Numbered from the stretch's first letter, positions 48,261-60,048 are shown. The stretch: 64,000 nt of DNA from Penicillus capitatus (GCA_965649825.1 OZ287707.1:186001-250000), one strand, 5' to 3'. The notes: a model not told the origin generated them from the letters alone. Numbers and translations: made by a program.

Positions 48261-49052
48261 ATGTCTTCTGCGCGCATTCTCGCCTCTGTTTTCTTCCTCG
48301 TCGTGGGCGCGATCTACGGTAAGTTATTTTAATTCGAAGGCATCCACTAGGAGCCAGCGTGTTGTAGTTTCGGCGGGTGTCTTTCCATCTTCTATGCCCA
48401 ACCCCGACAATCCCGATACCTGCCCGGCGAATCTCTGCAGAGCAGCTGTCGAACGTGACGAGGGAAAGATAAGAAGCGCCATTGAGAGCGGGACGCCAAA
48501 CATCTGCAACTGCACGTGCGACCCTGACCCCGTGCCGGTCACCAACAAGACGCTCCTCCACGTGACGGCGTTATACGAAGAGTCCGTGGCCTGCGCCAAT
48601 CTGTTGCTCGACACGCCGCCGAACTGTTCGGTCAATGCGCTGGACGCGAAGAAAAACACGCCGCTGCACGACGCCGCGGCATCGTGCCTTCCGCCCATGG
48701 CATACGTGCGACCTCCATCCGGCTTTCGATTTGCAGAATGGTGACTGTCGCGTTCAGGTCTTCATGGAGGCCGACGCCGAGGTCGAACTCGAGAACGATG
48801 ATGGATACACGCCAATGTGCGTGGCCGCGTCCACAGACGATCCAAACTGTGCCGGCGTTGTCATCCATTTGGTCGAGTACGGGGCGGACATCTGCAAGAA
48901 GTGCAACGGAACACTGCCTTACGATCTGGCAGTCAACAAGATCGTGAAAGACGTACGTCCATCTCACTTACAACGCTGCCAGCATCTCTCCGTATTTGTA
49001 GATCATCGAACAGAACAACGGCACGCCGGCAGAGGACGGAGGAATTTGCTAA
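48261..49052 (+). CDS. Secreted-type cysteine-rich ankyrin-like protein, copy D
   Basis: Near-identical to B. Signal-like MSSARILASVFFLVVGAIYG, introns at 48319-48367, 48706-48736 (31 nt, needed for frame) and 48953-49001. The Cys-rich and ankyrin segments are conserved and the stop is at 49052. About 8 kb of decayed or unrelated DNA separates it from B and C. Its 5' flank repeats that of B, and its 3' flank repeats that of C. Confidence 0.7.
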
Positions 49053-50035
49053 ATGCTTAGCTCTGATGGAGCTTGCACATGGGAAATGAGGATTGCATTT
49101 TATTGTTTTTTTTTCCTGCTCACGCATCGGTCATTCATCGTCTTTTCGCTTCTACATCTGAGCTGGCATTGTAATGGTAGCATCTACATGATTGTCTTGC
49201 AGTGATGGATGTTCAACATCATCTGCCGAGAATCAAGTGCTTCTCTCCGATGGAACTTGCATAACGGGAAAACAAAGGGATTGTATTTTGTTGTTTTTTT
49301 CTGCTCACACATCGATCATTCATTATTCATCATCGCTTCTTCATCTTAGCTGGGACCGTGAAGGACAACATCTACGTGATTGTCTTGCAGTGGTGGATGT
49401 TCAATACCAATTGTCATTTGAAGAGAATCGAACGATGTAACTCGAAGCATGAGGCGTGTTAGAACCACATGTGCTTATGCTCGCCGCCGTCCAATCGATG
49501 CGGTCTTCGGTTCGCAGACCAATTCGCATATCACACTTCGCTCGAACACGAACGTGAGCATTCAGTCTCACGCAATAAGTCACTCAATGAGATGCAGGTA
49601 AGCGGCGTAAGTAGCGTCGGCTGTCCGCTTCGACTCCTTGATCGTTACATCGATGTCGCCATGTCTTATTTACGTCCTGCTGACGGATGATGCGCGATGG
49701 AAAATCTCAATGCGAGTTTCCGAAGTCTGAGTAATCAATCACAAATCTCAGTCTTCTTGTCACTGTTGCATTGTCAGTGCATTCACAGACAACAATCATT
49801 TGAACAGTCTTTCTAAGTCAAGCACAACACCGCTCGTGTTTGTGAAGGTTTGAGTATCGAGATGGCCCATGCGTTTGGTTTTCTTGACGACACGTCGATA
49901 GATGCAAGTAGCAATCGCGGCAGCAACGCTAGAGCTTCGGGCTGGCCGTTTGGATGACGTGCGTAACACGAGTACTGAACCAATTCGCGAACCGTCAAGG
50001 TGTCTTTTCGTCACGACTGTGACCGACATCGCTAC

Positions 50036-50433
50036 ATGGCAACCTCTAGTTCTCAGTTTATATCCTCTCAAGAACTTCGCAGACACCGCGGCTACGACGA
50101 TCGTGCTATCTATCTCGCTATCAAAGGCGTGGTATACGATGTATCATCTTCACGGCACCTCTATGGCCCCGGTACACACTCAAGCTTCTGTTCGGTTGAA
50201 CACCTCGTGTTGAAGGGGGTCCATATCACGTCTTTTCCGGAAAAGAATGCGCCAGAGCACTGGCCCTTTTCTCCGTCGCCGAGAAAGACTGCATTGGAGA
50301 CACACATCGGTTAGACGATGATCAATTGGAGGCATTGGAAGAATGGATCCAGAAGTTCAAACTCAAGTACCCAGTGGTGGGAAGAATCAACGATGGTTTC
50401 TTTCAGCGTGTATCGAGTTTTTTGTTCCAATAG
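50036..50433 (+). CDS. Cytochrome b5-like heme/steroid-binding (MAPR) protein
   Basis: Begins MATSSSQFISSQELRRH. The MAPR/cytochrome-b5 core follows: AIYLAIKGVVYDVSSSRHLYGPG, then CARALALFSVAEKD, then LEALEEWIQKFKLKYPVVGRI. MAPR proteins bind heme and often support P450 enzymes at membranes. No N-terminal TM anchor is visible. One intron must lie between about 50175 and 50250, but I could not place both ends without losing conserved residues, so the middle of the model is uncertain. The region 49053-50035 upstream holds repeat units and no other gene. Confidence 0.75.
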
Positions 50434-50506
50434 CACCGAACAGAATCGGAGATAACATACGTGACATGCTGTATCAAGGTGACAAGCAGAACGCAGGAAC
50501 CACTCT

Positions 50507-52352
50507 TTATCTTTTGACCCACTGAAAAGACTTTCTGGCCTTTGCGCGTCCAGGCTTCTTTCGTTCGACGATCCGTGGATCTCGTTTTAACAACCCTGAT
50601 TCTTTCAGGGATTCCTGATATTCGGTACTGTATGTCTTCAATGCTCGGGCGATGCCATGGCGGACTGCCTGAGATTGACCTGACCATCCTCCTCCCCCGA
50701 CCGTGACCGTAGCATCGAACTGTCCAAGTGTATCCGTTGCCAGGAAGGGACTGAGGACGTAACATCGCCCATCCATGTTCGGAAAATATTCTTGAAGGCT
50801 CTTGTTGTTGATGATGATCTGTCCAGTTCCTTTCCGCAGCACGACAGATGCGACGGAACATTTCCTCTTGCCGACTGCAAGGACATCTCTGTCAGCATCT
50901 ATCTCGGCCTCGTGGACGGGCTTATCCTCCTCGAGTGGCTGCTGTGTTTTTGGGAGTTGCCGCAAACCGACAGACCGATGCACTTCTTGTATCAGGTCCA
51001 GCAATTCTCCTTTCCCTGGGCGATGTTCGTAGACCTCTGAGAGATACTCCCACAAACTGAAGGTGTCGTTTTGGTTGAGTTCCTTTGGATAGAAGCCTTC
51101 ATCTGATGCCCCGCCTTTCTCTAATGTACAGCAAAATGCGCAGTCATGTCTGTACTTGTGTTCGAGGGATACCTAGGATGGATTGCGAGGGTACATTCGC
51201 CATCAACCCGTTTTCCTTTCTTTTCGGGGCATAGTTGTACTTTAGGACCCGAGTTTCTTCTTCGTCATCTGTCACCTCTGGGTCATAATAATTTACGTCT
51301 TCCTCAACTTCCAGGAGTCTCTGTGCTTTTTCGTCTCCCAAAGCATTCTGTCCAGTCCATTTCAAACAACAGATTGCCAAAGAGAGGCACACGACGTACT
51401 CTTGTGACGAGGTAGTGAACGAGAGCATCTCCCAAAACACCCTTGGCCCTCATGACCTCGAGCTCTTCGTATGTAAAACGCCCGTTTCCAACCAATTCGG
51501 CAAACTTTTCTGCTTCCTTATATGTTTCCAATACATCCGAAGCACAGGAATCCAGTATACTCTCCGCATCCTGTTCTCTGATAAGGTTCTCAGAAACAAG
51601 GAGCGACAAATCACTGGGGTGCAGATTTCCAGTCAGGACATAAGGGCCGAGTCGTGTCCACAAAAAATCTGACGAAGCCAACAGCCCTCTGATCCCTGAA
51701 ACGCCACATCGCGGTGGCGATCGAAAACAAACGTACAGTATTCTTGATGATCACTTGCAAAACTAAAAGGACGCTCAGGGGCTGGGGACGTCTTTTCTTG
51801 TATCTCCTTCGTGACGGCATCGGCCACATCTCTGGGGATCATTTCCTTTTCCACGAGGTATTCTATCTCTTCGAGGCCGAGGTCGCCGCTTTGAACGATA
51901 AGTGTCAGATCCTTCTGGCCAAGAAGATTGTTGCGCAGCAGTTCCATCACTTCGACGACACTCAATTGCGAGGTTCCTTGATGCAGCACGGTTCGGATGT
52001 GTTGCTGCGCTAGTGGACTTAGAACGCCTTGATCGACAAAAAACTGCAGATCTCGTTGCGTCATTTTCCTTTCCTGCACTCCCCTCAGCAACTCTGCTGT
52101 CGACAGTGTCCCAGTTCGGACAAGAGGAATGAGGGTTTGCAGCTGAGGGTCTTCGACGTCCCTCCTGCGGTCTGGAGCAGACGCGATCAATGACTCGATC
52201 TTACGCGTCGCCGTTTGCACCGTCGTTCGTCCTTCCAGATCCTCTTCACTTTCTGCCTCCGCTATTGCGGCAGATCCGAATCGCGGACGAGAAGTCAGAA
52301 GGAAGCTACGGATAACTGGCGCATAGCGGGCGGCCCTCAGTTGCAGCTGCAT
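50507..52352 (-). CDS. Mitochondrial ribosomal protein uS9m with long N-terminal extension
   Basis: The C-terminal ~130 residues are a bacterial-type S9 domain: KRKCSVASVVLRKGTGQIII, SLQEYFPNMD, GGGGWSGQSQAVRHGIARAL, LLKRDPRIVERKKPGRAKAR, ending QWVKR. S9 lines the P-site tRNA path with this tail. The ~430-residue N-terminal part is predicted helical, with repeated short motifs (for example LLRNNLLGQKDLTLIVQSGDL). It starts MQLQLRAARYAPVIRSFLL, a good mitochondrial presequence. Introns inferred: 51121-51172, 51348-51408 and 51696-51754. I read it as one gene because each junction restores frame. Confidence 0.85.
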
Positions 52353-52579
52353 GATGATTTCGAAATCCCTCGAACTTCACACCCCCATCAATAATCCTCG
52401 TTACAAGGTCACATCTCCGTCTACCCCGTGGCACATTGTCATCTCTCCGTCAGAAGTTTATATTTCAGCCTCGAAGATTCGTTCAACCTCAGCGTTGTTG
52501 CATATTGACAGCCTCGTTGTATAACTCTTGGTGAATTCACTCGTCGACTACTTTTGCGTTCAGTCCTTGTATAAACATC

Positions 52580-54337
52580 ATGGACTTTGCATTATTCGCT
52601 TTACTTCGCAACAAGTTTCCGAATTTCGATACGCCCCACAAAGAACTGTCTTGTATGAAGCTCCCAGCGGCGAATAGGGAAACGACTTTCCTCGGTGAGA
52701 CTGTTTTGGGACATTGGACTGTTGACGAAGGGACTTGTGTGTAGAGACACTCGATGCGCAACGACTGTCTACGTATATCAAAGCAAAGGCTGCTGTGAGC
52801 AACGAGGAATACGATGGTGTGCGGCGCAGTCCTTCCGAAGCGTCTTTGATTTTCGAGTATGCGTCACCGTGGCAGCTTCAGCGGCTAACGGCCAGTTGTA
52901 CGCGTTTACCGCGGACGGGCACGCAACGGAGTGCCTTGAAAAGCAGTATACGACGCGGACTCATGCTGCTGCCTGGTAACGTATTACTGATGAAAGCGGC
53001 TCAGTCGAAGCGCAAGCATCAGATTGGCTTCGGCGTGAAATCGTCGGTCGGCCAGCGGCCGTACATGGAGGACAGCCACATCATGAAACCCTTCTTTTTT
53101 CGCTTTCCTATTTCTTTGGCGTGTGGCCAGCAATTGATTCCGGACTTTGTGAAGACAGAATTGGAGAAGGTGTCACGGAATGCCCCAGTCGAAGGCGGTT
53201 GCTCTTGGAATTCGTTCAAAAACGAAATCGCAAGCCCCAGAGACGGCGGCGTTCCTTGCGTTTTTGACGAGTTTGATTTATTTCTTATTTGTGATGGACA
53301 TGGCGGTGCTCAAGTGGCGCAATATTGTACAGCAAATTTCAAGAAAATCCTCAAGAAGCAGTTGAAGGCGTCTGTCGAAGAGCGGTACGTAGAACTGTTG
53401 CAGTCCGCTCAGACATCAAAGGGTGAAACGGAGGGCGTCATGTCTCACTCTTCCCAAGAGCTCCTGCCAGAACGCAGCGTCAAATCTGCCGCAAATATGG
53501 GCGAGACGCGAGCAGGGTTTTTGGATCGAGATAACCGAAGACTCAAGCTCTCCGAATCAGTGAGGATTCGAGGATCGGGCGAAATTGACATTCAAGAGAA
53601 CAATGACGGCGCCCAATCCGCCAATGGACTCCCCGGTGCTCAGTGTGGTCTTGACGTACACCATCTTCGTGATTGTCTCTCTCAAAGCTTTCAACAACTT
53701 GATGCCGAAGTCAAAGACCAGGAATTGGGAGATTTTGAAGGTTCCACTGCCTTGGCGGCCCTTGTCGGTAGCTGGCACATCTGCATTGCCAACTGTGGTA
53801 AGCACCTCGCTCTGCCGTCCGTCTGCATGCCCCGATGCTTGTCGTACAGGTGACTCTCGTGCTGTGCTTTCTCGCAATAGCGTCGCTGTGCGACTGACGA
53901 GAGATCATAAGCCACATATCGAAGAGGAACGGAGGAGAATTGAAGAACAAGGGGGGTTCGTAGTCAACGCGTACGGTTGCTCCCGTGTCAATGGTTTCCT
54001 CGCAATGTCTCGGGCCATTGGAGATCATCTAATCCCAGCTGTCATTGCCCAGCCCGATGTGGCTGTCTTGCATAGACATCCAACGGATGAGTTCTTAATC
54101 TGCGCAACAGATGGTCTGTGGGATGTCATGACAGACGAGGAAGCTTGTGACATGACAAGGAAATGCCTGGCACGTGCCGAAGCAAAAGGAGCTAGAAAAC
54201 TATCCACCAGAGTCGCTGCCAATGTCTTGCTGAAAGCCGCTTTAGATAAAGGAAGCACAGATAACATCACCATTGCCGTTGTCGACCTCAGGACACCACC
54301 CCATGATGCCAAAACGGTATCCAGAGAGGCCAAGTGA
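52580..54337 (+). CDS. PP2C-type (PPM) protein serine/threonine phosphatase
   Basis: All main PPM motifs are present: SSVGQRPYMEDSH, LFLICDGHGG, DFEGSTALAALVG, NCGDSRAVLSR, LTRDHKP, GCSRVNGFLAMSRAIGD, LICATDGLWDVMTDEEA and GSTDNITIAVVDL. The metal-binding aspartates are intact. A long insert rich in Ser and charged residues separates DGHGG from the GSTA motif. Introns inferred: 52695-52744 and 53798-53849. The ATG at 52580 starts a ~90-residue N-terminal region without a clear targeting signal. The middle exon of more than 1 kb is among the longest uninterrupted exons in the window. Confidence 0.93.
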
Positions 54338-55080
54338 AAGTGGATTGTATCATTTGATGTGACATTTCAAAAAAAAAATCGTGTTACATGACAGTTCATT
54401 TTGTGTACATGGTGACCGACTTCATCTCGCTTATTCAAATGACAACCTGCATGAGATGCCTAGTTGAGAAGACGCTTTTGTGGGACGTCCAAAACGCAAT
54501 GTGCAACACCATCATTTGTCTCATTTCTCTAAATATGACGATCATTTGACGGATGGCTTACTGTGTGAGATGCATCAATATCGCATAGATTTTCCACCCC
54601 TCTCGATCAAAGCGCCACTCCGACAGTGAAAATCTGGAACGTGCGAGTGACAAAGAAAACAAGACGCAAGGCTCATAAAGAATATCTCACGAAACCGGAC
54701 TGTTCACTGTAGTGTCTATCTCTATTTTGCGTTGCCCATCTCCATGACTTCATGTTTGTATAGAAAGAAAGAACGCACGCTGAGTACCGGCGCGATCTCA
54801 TCTCTAAGTTTCTACACGCATCGGTACATTGCTCTTTGTATGACATCCGTTAGGGATTCTTCTGATCTAGCATCCCAGATAGAATACATGCTGTTTGTCA
54901 CTTGGTTCGTGCGCCGTCCGACAATGGATGTAATCTCATGTGCACGTTTAGCATTTCTCGTGCATCGTCGTGTTTCGACGGTGAGGTGTCACGCCGCCGC
55001 AGCCGCCACTCGACGCAGTACATACACGCATTCTCAGATGACTGACAGGCATCTTGTGTTTAAGATATCATGACGTGAAA
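54338..55080. other. Intergenic after PP2C
   Basis: No gene is recognised. A run of A near 54372 may mark a polyadenylation region. Frames near 54732-55073 are not convincing, although they may hold the missing 5' exon of the next gene. Confidence 0.35.
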
Positions 55081-55534
55081 CAGAGAAATCGATACCAAAG
55101 ACGCTTCCTTCTGACGTCGCTCTCTTCTCTCTTCGTCTGCTTCGTCCGTTTCCTCGCTGACTGCCGACGAGATATCTATTGTCGCAGATCTCTTCGATCG
55201 CGATCGCCCGTGCCCAGGAAGAAGGAACAGAAGAGACATCTCCCCTCATTCAAGGCACGTCGTTCCTGTTGGATCTCTTCGGCTGTTTTGACTCTTCGAT
55301 AAAGAGATGTTGAGAAAAACGAAAGAGAACAGAGAACAACGAGAAAAGGAAGTCCTCGAGGACTACAACAGAAAAAACTTCAAAGTAAAACGAAGACGAC
55401 TGTTGAAGGACTTCTCTCAAATCGCCGCCACTTGTCTGTCTGTACAGGACTATTTCTCCGTTTCACTGGACTCCGGCGAGTTGAGTGCCGAAACCAAAGA
55501 GAAGATCAAAAAGTGGCTGGATGCGAACAAGTAA
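55081..55534 (+). CDS. Small targeted protein, unknown function
   Basis: Three exons can be joined in one phase: RNRYQRRFLLTSLSSLF, an intron at 55135-55187, ISSIAIARAQEEGTEETSPL, a GC-AG intron at 55255-55304, then EMLRKTKENREQREKEVLED through SAETKEKIKKWLDANK and a stop at 55534. The Arg/Ser/Leu stretch before ARA-QEEG looks like a cleavable organelle or lumen targeting signal. The mature part is about 90 residues, charged and helical. It may be a small plastid (lumen) protein, but I cannot name it. The ATG exon upstream is not placed. Confidence 0.55.
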
Positions 55535-55655
55535 CAGGCAGGTCGTTTAATCAGCAGCGCATTGATAAACTACTGGCACAGTTTGCATACAGTAATGTAC
55601 ATGGCTTTGCAACATGACAAACAGAAGGAGAGAAATGGGCAAAGACTTGACATCA

Positions 55656-56730
55656 TCATCCAGATCTGCCACTGTTGAACTTTTTCTTCAACGCTCTGGA
55701 AAACTCCGTTTCGTATCGTAAGGGCGCCTCCGTTGACGACTCTGTCTTCACCTGCTCGCATTTTTGACGTCTTTTGTCAGAGGTCGTCATCACATACCTT
55801 AAGCCTGTTTGTCCATCCCCTTGCCCAGTCTTTCAGTGGGCGTAGTCGTTCTTGAAAGGTAAGGCCCATCGGCGACAATGACTTCTTCATCAGCATCTTG
55901 ACGTCTTCCATTCCTCGGACATCATACTTCAGGCAGACATAACTCCCGAGCGATACGACTAGAACTCCGCCAACGAGAGATCCATACACCAATCCACGCA
56001 TGGCTACCTGGAATGCATCGATGCCCAGGCCTGGGAGACGAGAGACGGGCCATCTCATACCATGAATTGTCGACGGGCTGCTTCGGCAGCTTCCGGCGAG
56101 AGAGATCGTGCCCTTGATCGCGATAGACCTGTCGCGTCATCGCGGGTCAAGTCTCATGGCATGGATCTTTGAAGCACCTTGGCTAAGACTGGCATATCTG
56201 TTTGGCTGAAGCCTCATTTGCGTTCCGATACCGGAGCCAACAAATCCGGAAATACCCAGCTGACTTCTCCATCGCCGAAATTCAGCTTCGGTCAGCGGCG
56301 GCAGCTTCGCTTTGGCACGCCTGATCCAATCTCGACACCCCAAATACCACAGATCGAACGATTTCACTTTTCATATTCCTGCATCAGTGCTGCCCGTGGG
56401 ACATTTATTCGCGCTCCTTGCTGCAGAATCTCTCCCAAAACCTGCATGCCTTCATGCATCCCAATGGAAAATGGAGTAAACCGTTCACGACTTCGTAGCT
56501 TTGTAGACTCTGCTTCAGAGAGACATGACGGGGAGGTGAACGGTTACCAGTGTCGTCGGAAATAACTCCGCGTTGTTTGAGATATTCAACGTATCTTTGT
56601 AAGTCTGCCTCCTGAAAAGACAGGGATGGACTGTTTCGCAGGCGGAGTGAAGAAGCCAACGGCTTGCCTGTTCTTTCTTAAAAAATGCGCCCTCGCGTGC
56701 CAAAGCAAATCCGCCAAGGATACTCGCCAT
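55656..56730 (-). CDS. Unknown single-span membrane protein
   Basis: The assembled product (about 260 residues) starts MASILGGFALAREGAFFKKE. It has a helical region (LQRYVEYLKQRGVISDD), a conserved-looking FTPFSIGMHEGMQVLGEIL, AKAKLPPLTEAEFRRWR, one clear TM segment (GLVYGSLVGGVLVVSLGSYV) and a basic tail. The region around the TM faintly resembles small mitochondrial assembly proteins such as TMEM242, but not enough to assign. Introns inferred: 55752-55797, 56008-56060, 56129-56177, 56321-56367, 56510-56547 and 56605-56660. The start is 28 bp from the divergent DedA start. Confidence 0.6.
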
Positions 56731-56758
56731 CAGCTGTCACTTCATCTAACAGCGGGGC

Positions 56759-57953
56759 ATGAAAATAACGGCAACAAGCGCACGGTCTTGGGCGCCTTGC
56801 TCTGTGGGATCCTGGCACGTCTCAGCCCTCTTCAGAAGTCACTTTCATGCACTGCCTCTAGCACGGCATCCTATCCGATGGCCAATGACCCCTCCTTACC
56901 ACAACGGATCTTCCAGTGGCCCTTGGACGCATGAGATGAAGCTTCGCAGCCTCACTTCTCAAGATGCTGAAGAGACGACGTGCAATGCGTCGATCCCTGA
57001 GTCGTCTGGAGAAGCTCTTGTGCTCAGAGAAGCGCCGCACGAGGGACCCATCGCTCGCGACGATCTGGAAGGCATGGCGCCTAGGATGTCACATCAGGCG
57101 CAATCCTTCAGGCGTTGGTTCAAAATCTTCCTCCTTCTGAGTGCCAGCCTGGTGCTGGTGAGCTTGCCGTCTCAACCTGCTTTTGCTAGTGCTGCAGCAG
57201 AGGGTTCTGGTTTCTCCATTGCTCAGGCGCTTAAGGGTAATGCTCCCAATCATGACACCACGGTTCCATTCATGTCGTACGGTCTGTGTGATTCCCACAG
57301 GCTTTGCCGATTTTATTCTGCATCTGGATGTCCACCTGAGCTCCATCATTTCTAAGCATGGCACCATGACGTATGCCCTCCTCTTTGGAATCGTATTCTG
57401 TGAGACAGGACTGGTATTGACGCCCTTCCTTCCAGGAGATTCCCTTCTCTTTGTCGCCGGCGCTCTGGCTGGTCTCGGAAAACTGAACATGTCTCTGGTC
57501 TGCACCATCTTCATCGTCGCCGCCATTGTAGGCGATGCAGTAAACTATGCCGTGGGTGCATGGTTAGGGCAGAAAGCTGTGAATGCCAAAATCATATCCA
57601 AATCCAATATCGACAAGACGGAGCAGTTTTTCAAGGCCTATGGCGGAAAGACCATTGTTCTGGCACGTTTCGTTCCAATCGTGCGCACTTTTGCTCCCTT
57701 TGTTGCAGGAATGAGTCAGATGAACTATCAGCGATTTGCCACATTCAATGTCGGCGGCGCTTTGCTATGGACGTGTCTTTTCTGCGGAACGGGTTACTTC
57801 TTTGGCAACCTGCCTTTCGTGGAAAAGAACTTCTCTCTTGTGGTCTTGGCCATTGTGGCCATCTCTGTCCTCCCTATTGTCTACGAAATCATGGCTGCCA
57901 AAAATCACCAGACAAACACAGACGCAACGAGTTCTCCATCAGCACAAACGTAA
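56759..57953 (+). CDS. DedA/VTT-domain membrane protein, probably plastid
   Basis: The core is a bacterial-type Ded[22 protein letters not shown], then [19 protein letters not shown] (the E and F/RxxxG-type reentrant loop), then [20 protein letters not shown], then [16 protein letters not shown]. DedA proteins are linked to lipid scrambling and membrane energetics. The ~150-residue N-terminal extension begins with an Ala/Ser/Arg-rich leader. It ends in a hydrophobic segment with [10 protein letters not shown], which looks like a thylakoid-type signal, so a plastid place is likely. One intron, 57237-57300, is inferred. Confidence 0.9.
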
Positions 57954-58077
57954 AAACAGAAAACGCACGATGTCATGTAAACCCAACTCCACGAATCAAA
58001 GCGAGATTTTGGACATCTGTGTCTGTCACGATTTGTGTCCGTGAGTGCGTGAGTGCGTGTCCAAAAGGGCATCCATC

Positions 58078-58625
58078 TTACAACGAATAGTACCATCGAG
58101 AGAGATCTGTCAGTGCTGCATTGAGACTAAAGAGCATTAAGGATGTGACGGCCACAATCGTGATCACCAATAACGTCTGCAGAACGGCCTGCCATTGCAT
58201 CCTGTAGCATCTGGTGTCGATCTGTGATATTTACCTTTCCCAAAGGAGGCCAATCGATCAAGGACGCTTCTTCCACGACGCCCTTAGAACACCAAAACGG
58301 ACTGAGCTACTTGTCGAATGCATTCCATATCGACCTCCCAGAAACCCATGGCTGGCGTCGAGGAGCTACTCTCTTTCAAAGCCTGGAGCCTTTGGACCAT
58401 TTCTTCCTCCGTTTCCTCCGAACCACACGTCAGACGCCCGCCAACACGTTTGGCGGAATGGCTAAGTACTGGCGCTTTCTTCTCCGTGTCATTTTTCTGA
58501 GCAAAGAGCCTGCGATGGACTCTCAACGCGGTTCGTATGTTTGTCCTCGGTGCCGTTCCCGGTCTGCTGCGGATCGTCTGTCGACTGGTGCTGAAAGGAA
58601 GAGTGTATGCCAAATGGCCGATCAT
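58078..58625 (-). CDS. SecE-like subunit of the plastid Sec translocon
   Basis: Three exons join to SSSSTPAMGFWE | GVVEEASLIDWPPLGK | AVLQTLLVITIVAVTSLML, then FSLNAALTDLSRWYYSL. The WP motif before a single C-terminal TM helix is the SecE signature, and SecE clamps the SecY channel. The ATG at 58625 opens a leader rich in Ser, Thr and Arg (MIGHLAYTLPFSTSRQTIRS), a typical plastid transit peptide. Introns inferred: 58189-58234 and 58283-58334. The frame is open further upstream to 58757, so a longer N-terminus is possible. Confidence 0.8.
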
Positions 58626-58925
58626 TGCGAAGGCGATGCTCAGTCGATCGTAACCGATGAAGGTCGGGATCCATCCAAGAGGATCAACGTCTGGAGTGGT
58701 CGCTCTTCCTACATCCCTCGTTTTTCCTGTCCATAAAAGCGTTCTCTCACCTTCCATATCTCACTGCGCATCCTTAGATTCTGGCAGCACCTCTGATGTT
58801 TGTCCATTGTGCATTTGACTCGGCGTCTTCCGTCGGGGGACGCATTTTTCAATATCTGAGGCATAGACTGTAGGTGGTATGGGGGTCAGAATAGGAGACA
58901 TGAGCTCCGAGACGTCGAAGTGGCA

Positions 58926-60047
58926 ATGATGCGTCGGCATCTGTCTGTGGACACCCCGCTGAAGAGAGTGAATGCGCGCGGAGTGAATCTCGACTTAGAC
59001 ACGGATCCAAAGGATCTTTACGAAGCCTCTTGGCTACACGAGCTGTTTTCCTGCGACAACAGTGTCCCGTTCCATGCAACGTCATCCAACGCCGAAGTCT
59101 TAAACGAGAGGGCGATGATGGAGGATCAACGACTGCCTTTCTTTCACTTGGCCACGGACGAGCCACCGGCAGTGCTGGAATCCTGTCGCTCTCCAGCAAA
59201 TCGCTCAATGAATAGCCGGTCAGGGTCTTTGGCTTCTGCTCAACAGTCTTGTGCTCTGAGCAAACCGTTGCTCAAATCGAGTCTTCTGGATGATGCCGAG
59301 AGTCTCTCGGTCGATCCATGTATGAAGGCTCTGCGATGCTTTATCTCTAAGTCGATGCCCTTTCTTAATAGATGCTGCACCATGGATGCCACGCTTCCTA
59401 TCAGCGACGCCCATATCAGCACCGACATTTCCTTCACGTTTCCCGTTAGCTCGTGAGGGCAGTGGACGGACAGTATCGCGTCACGAGATGTTGTAGATGT
59501 CTCGAATCTGCGTCGGAAGCGAAAGGGAGGACCAAACGGTCGTTCCGATGAAGAACTGCGGCAGCTGGATCCCGTCCAAGTCAAGAGAATCCTCTCCAAC
59601 AGAGCCGTAAGGCAAAAGACCCATCGAACATGTCAGCCGTGTGTCTCTCCAGAGTGCCGCTCGTTCGAAGGATCGACGAAAGCGATACGTCGAAAACCTC
59701 AAGGAGCAGTCCAACACTCTTGCGCAGCAAAACGCCCATCTCAAATCAGAGATCCGGCAACTTGAATGCATCCTGCAAAAAGAAGAGAAAGAGATCAAGT
59801 ACATGCATTTGACAGTAAGCTCACTCTTTCTCGATCTTCTCACTCTTTTTTCCAGACTCGAGCGGATCAAAGAGATCTGTCGAGGTCGATGGCTCACGAT
59901 GAAAAATGCGATAGGCCACGCTTCGGCAGAACACACGCCGCAGGCATATCGCGAGATGTCGTTTCTCGATCGTCGATGCCGTTCTCTGTGCCACCTCTGT
60001 CTCGCGTCATCTCCAGCACCGTCATTGCTGTAGACATCAGAACGTGA
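58926..60047 (+). CDS. bZIP transcription factor
   Basis: The basic region KRILSNRASAARSKDRRKRY (N-x7-R spacing intact) runs into a leucine zipper (YVENLKEQSNTLAQQNAHLK, then IRQLECILQKEEKEI). The 170-residue N-terminal part is Ser/Leu-rich and probably disordered. Introns inferred: 59449-59496 (GC-AG), 59607-59652, which splits the basic region as in many plant bZIPs, and 59815-59855. The ATG at 58926 is the first in frame after stops. Confidence 0.85.
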
Positions 60048-60048
60048 A

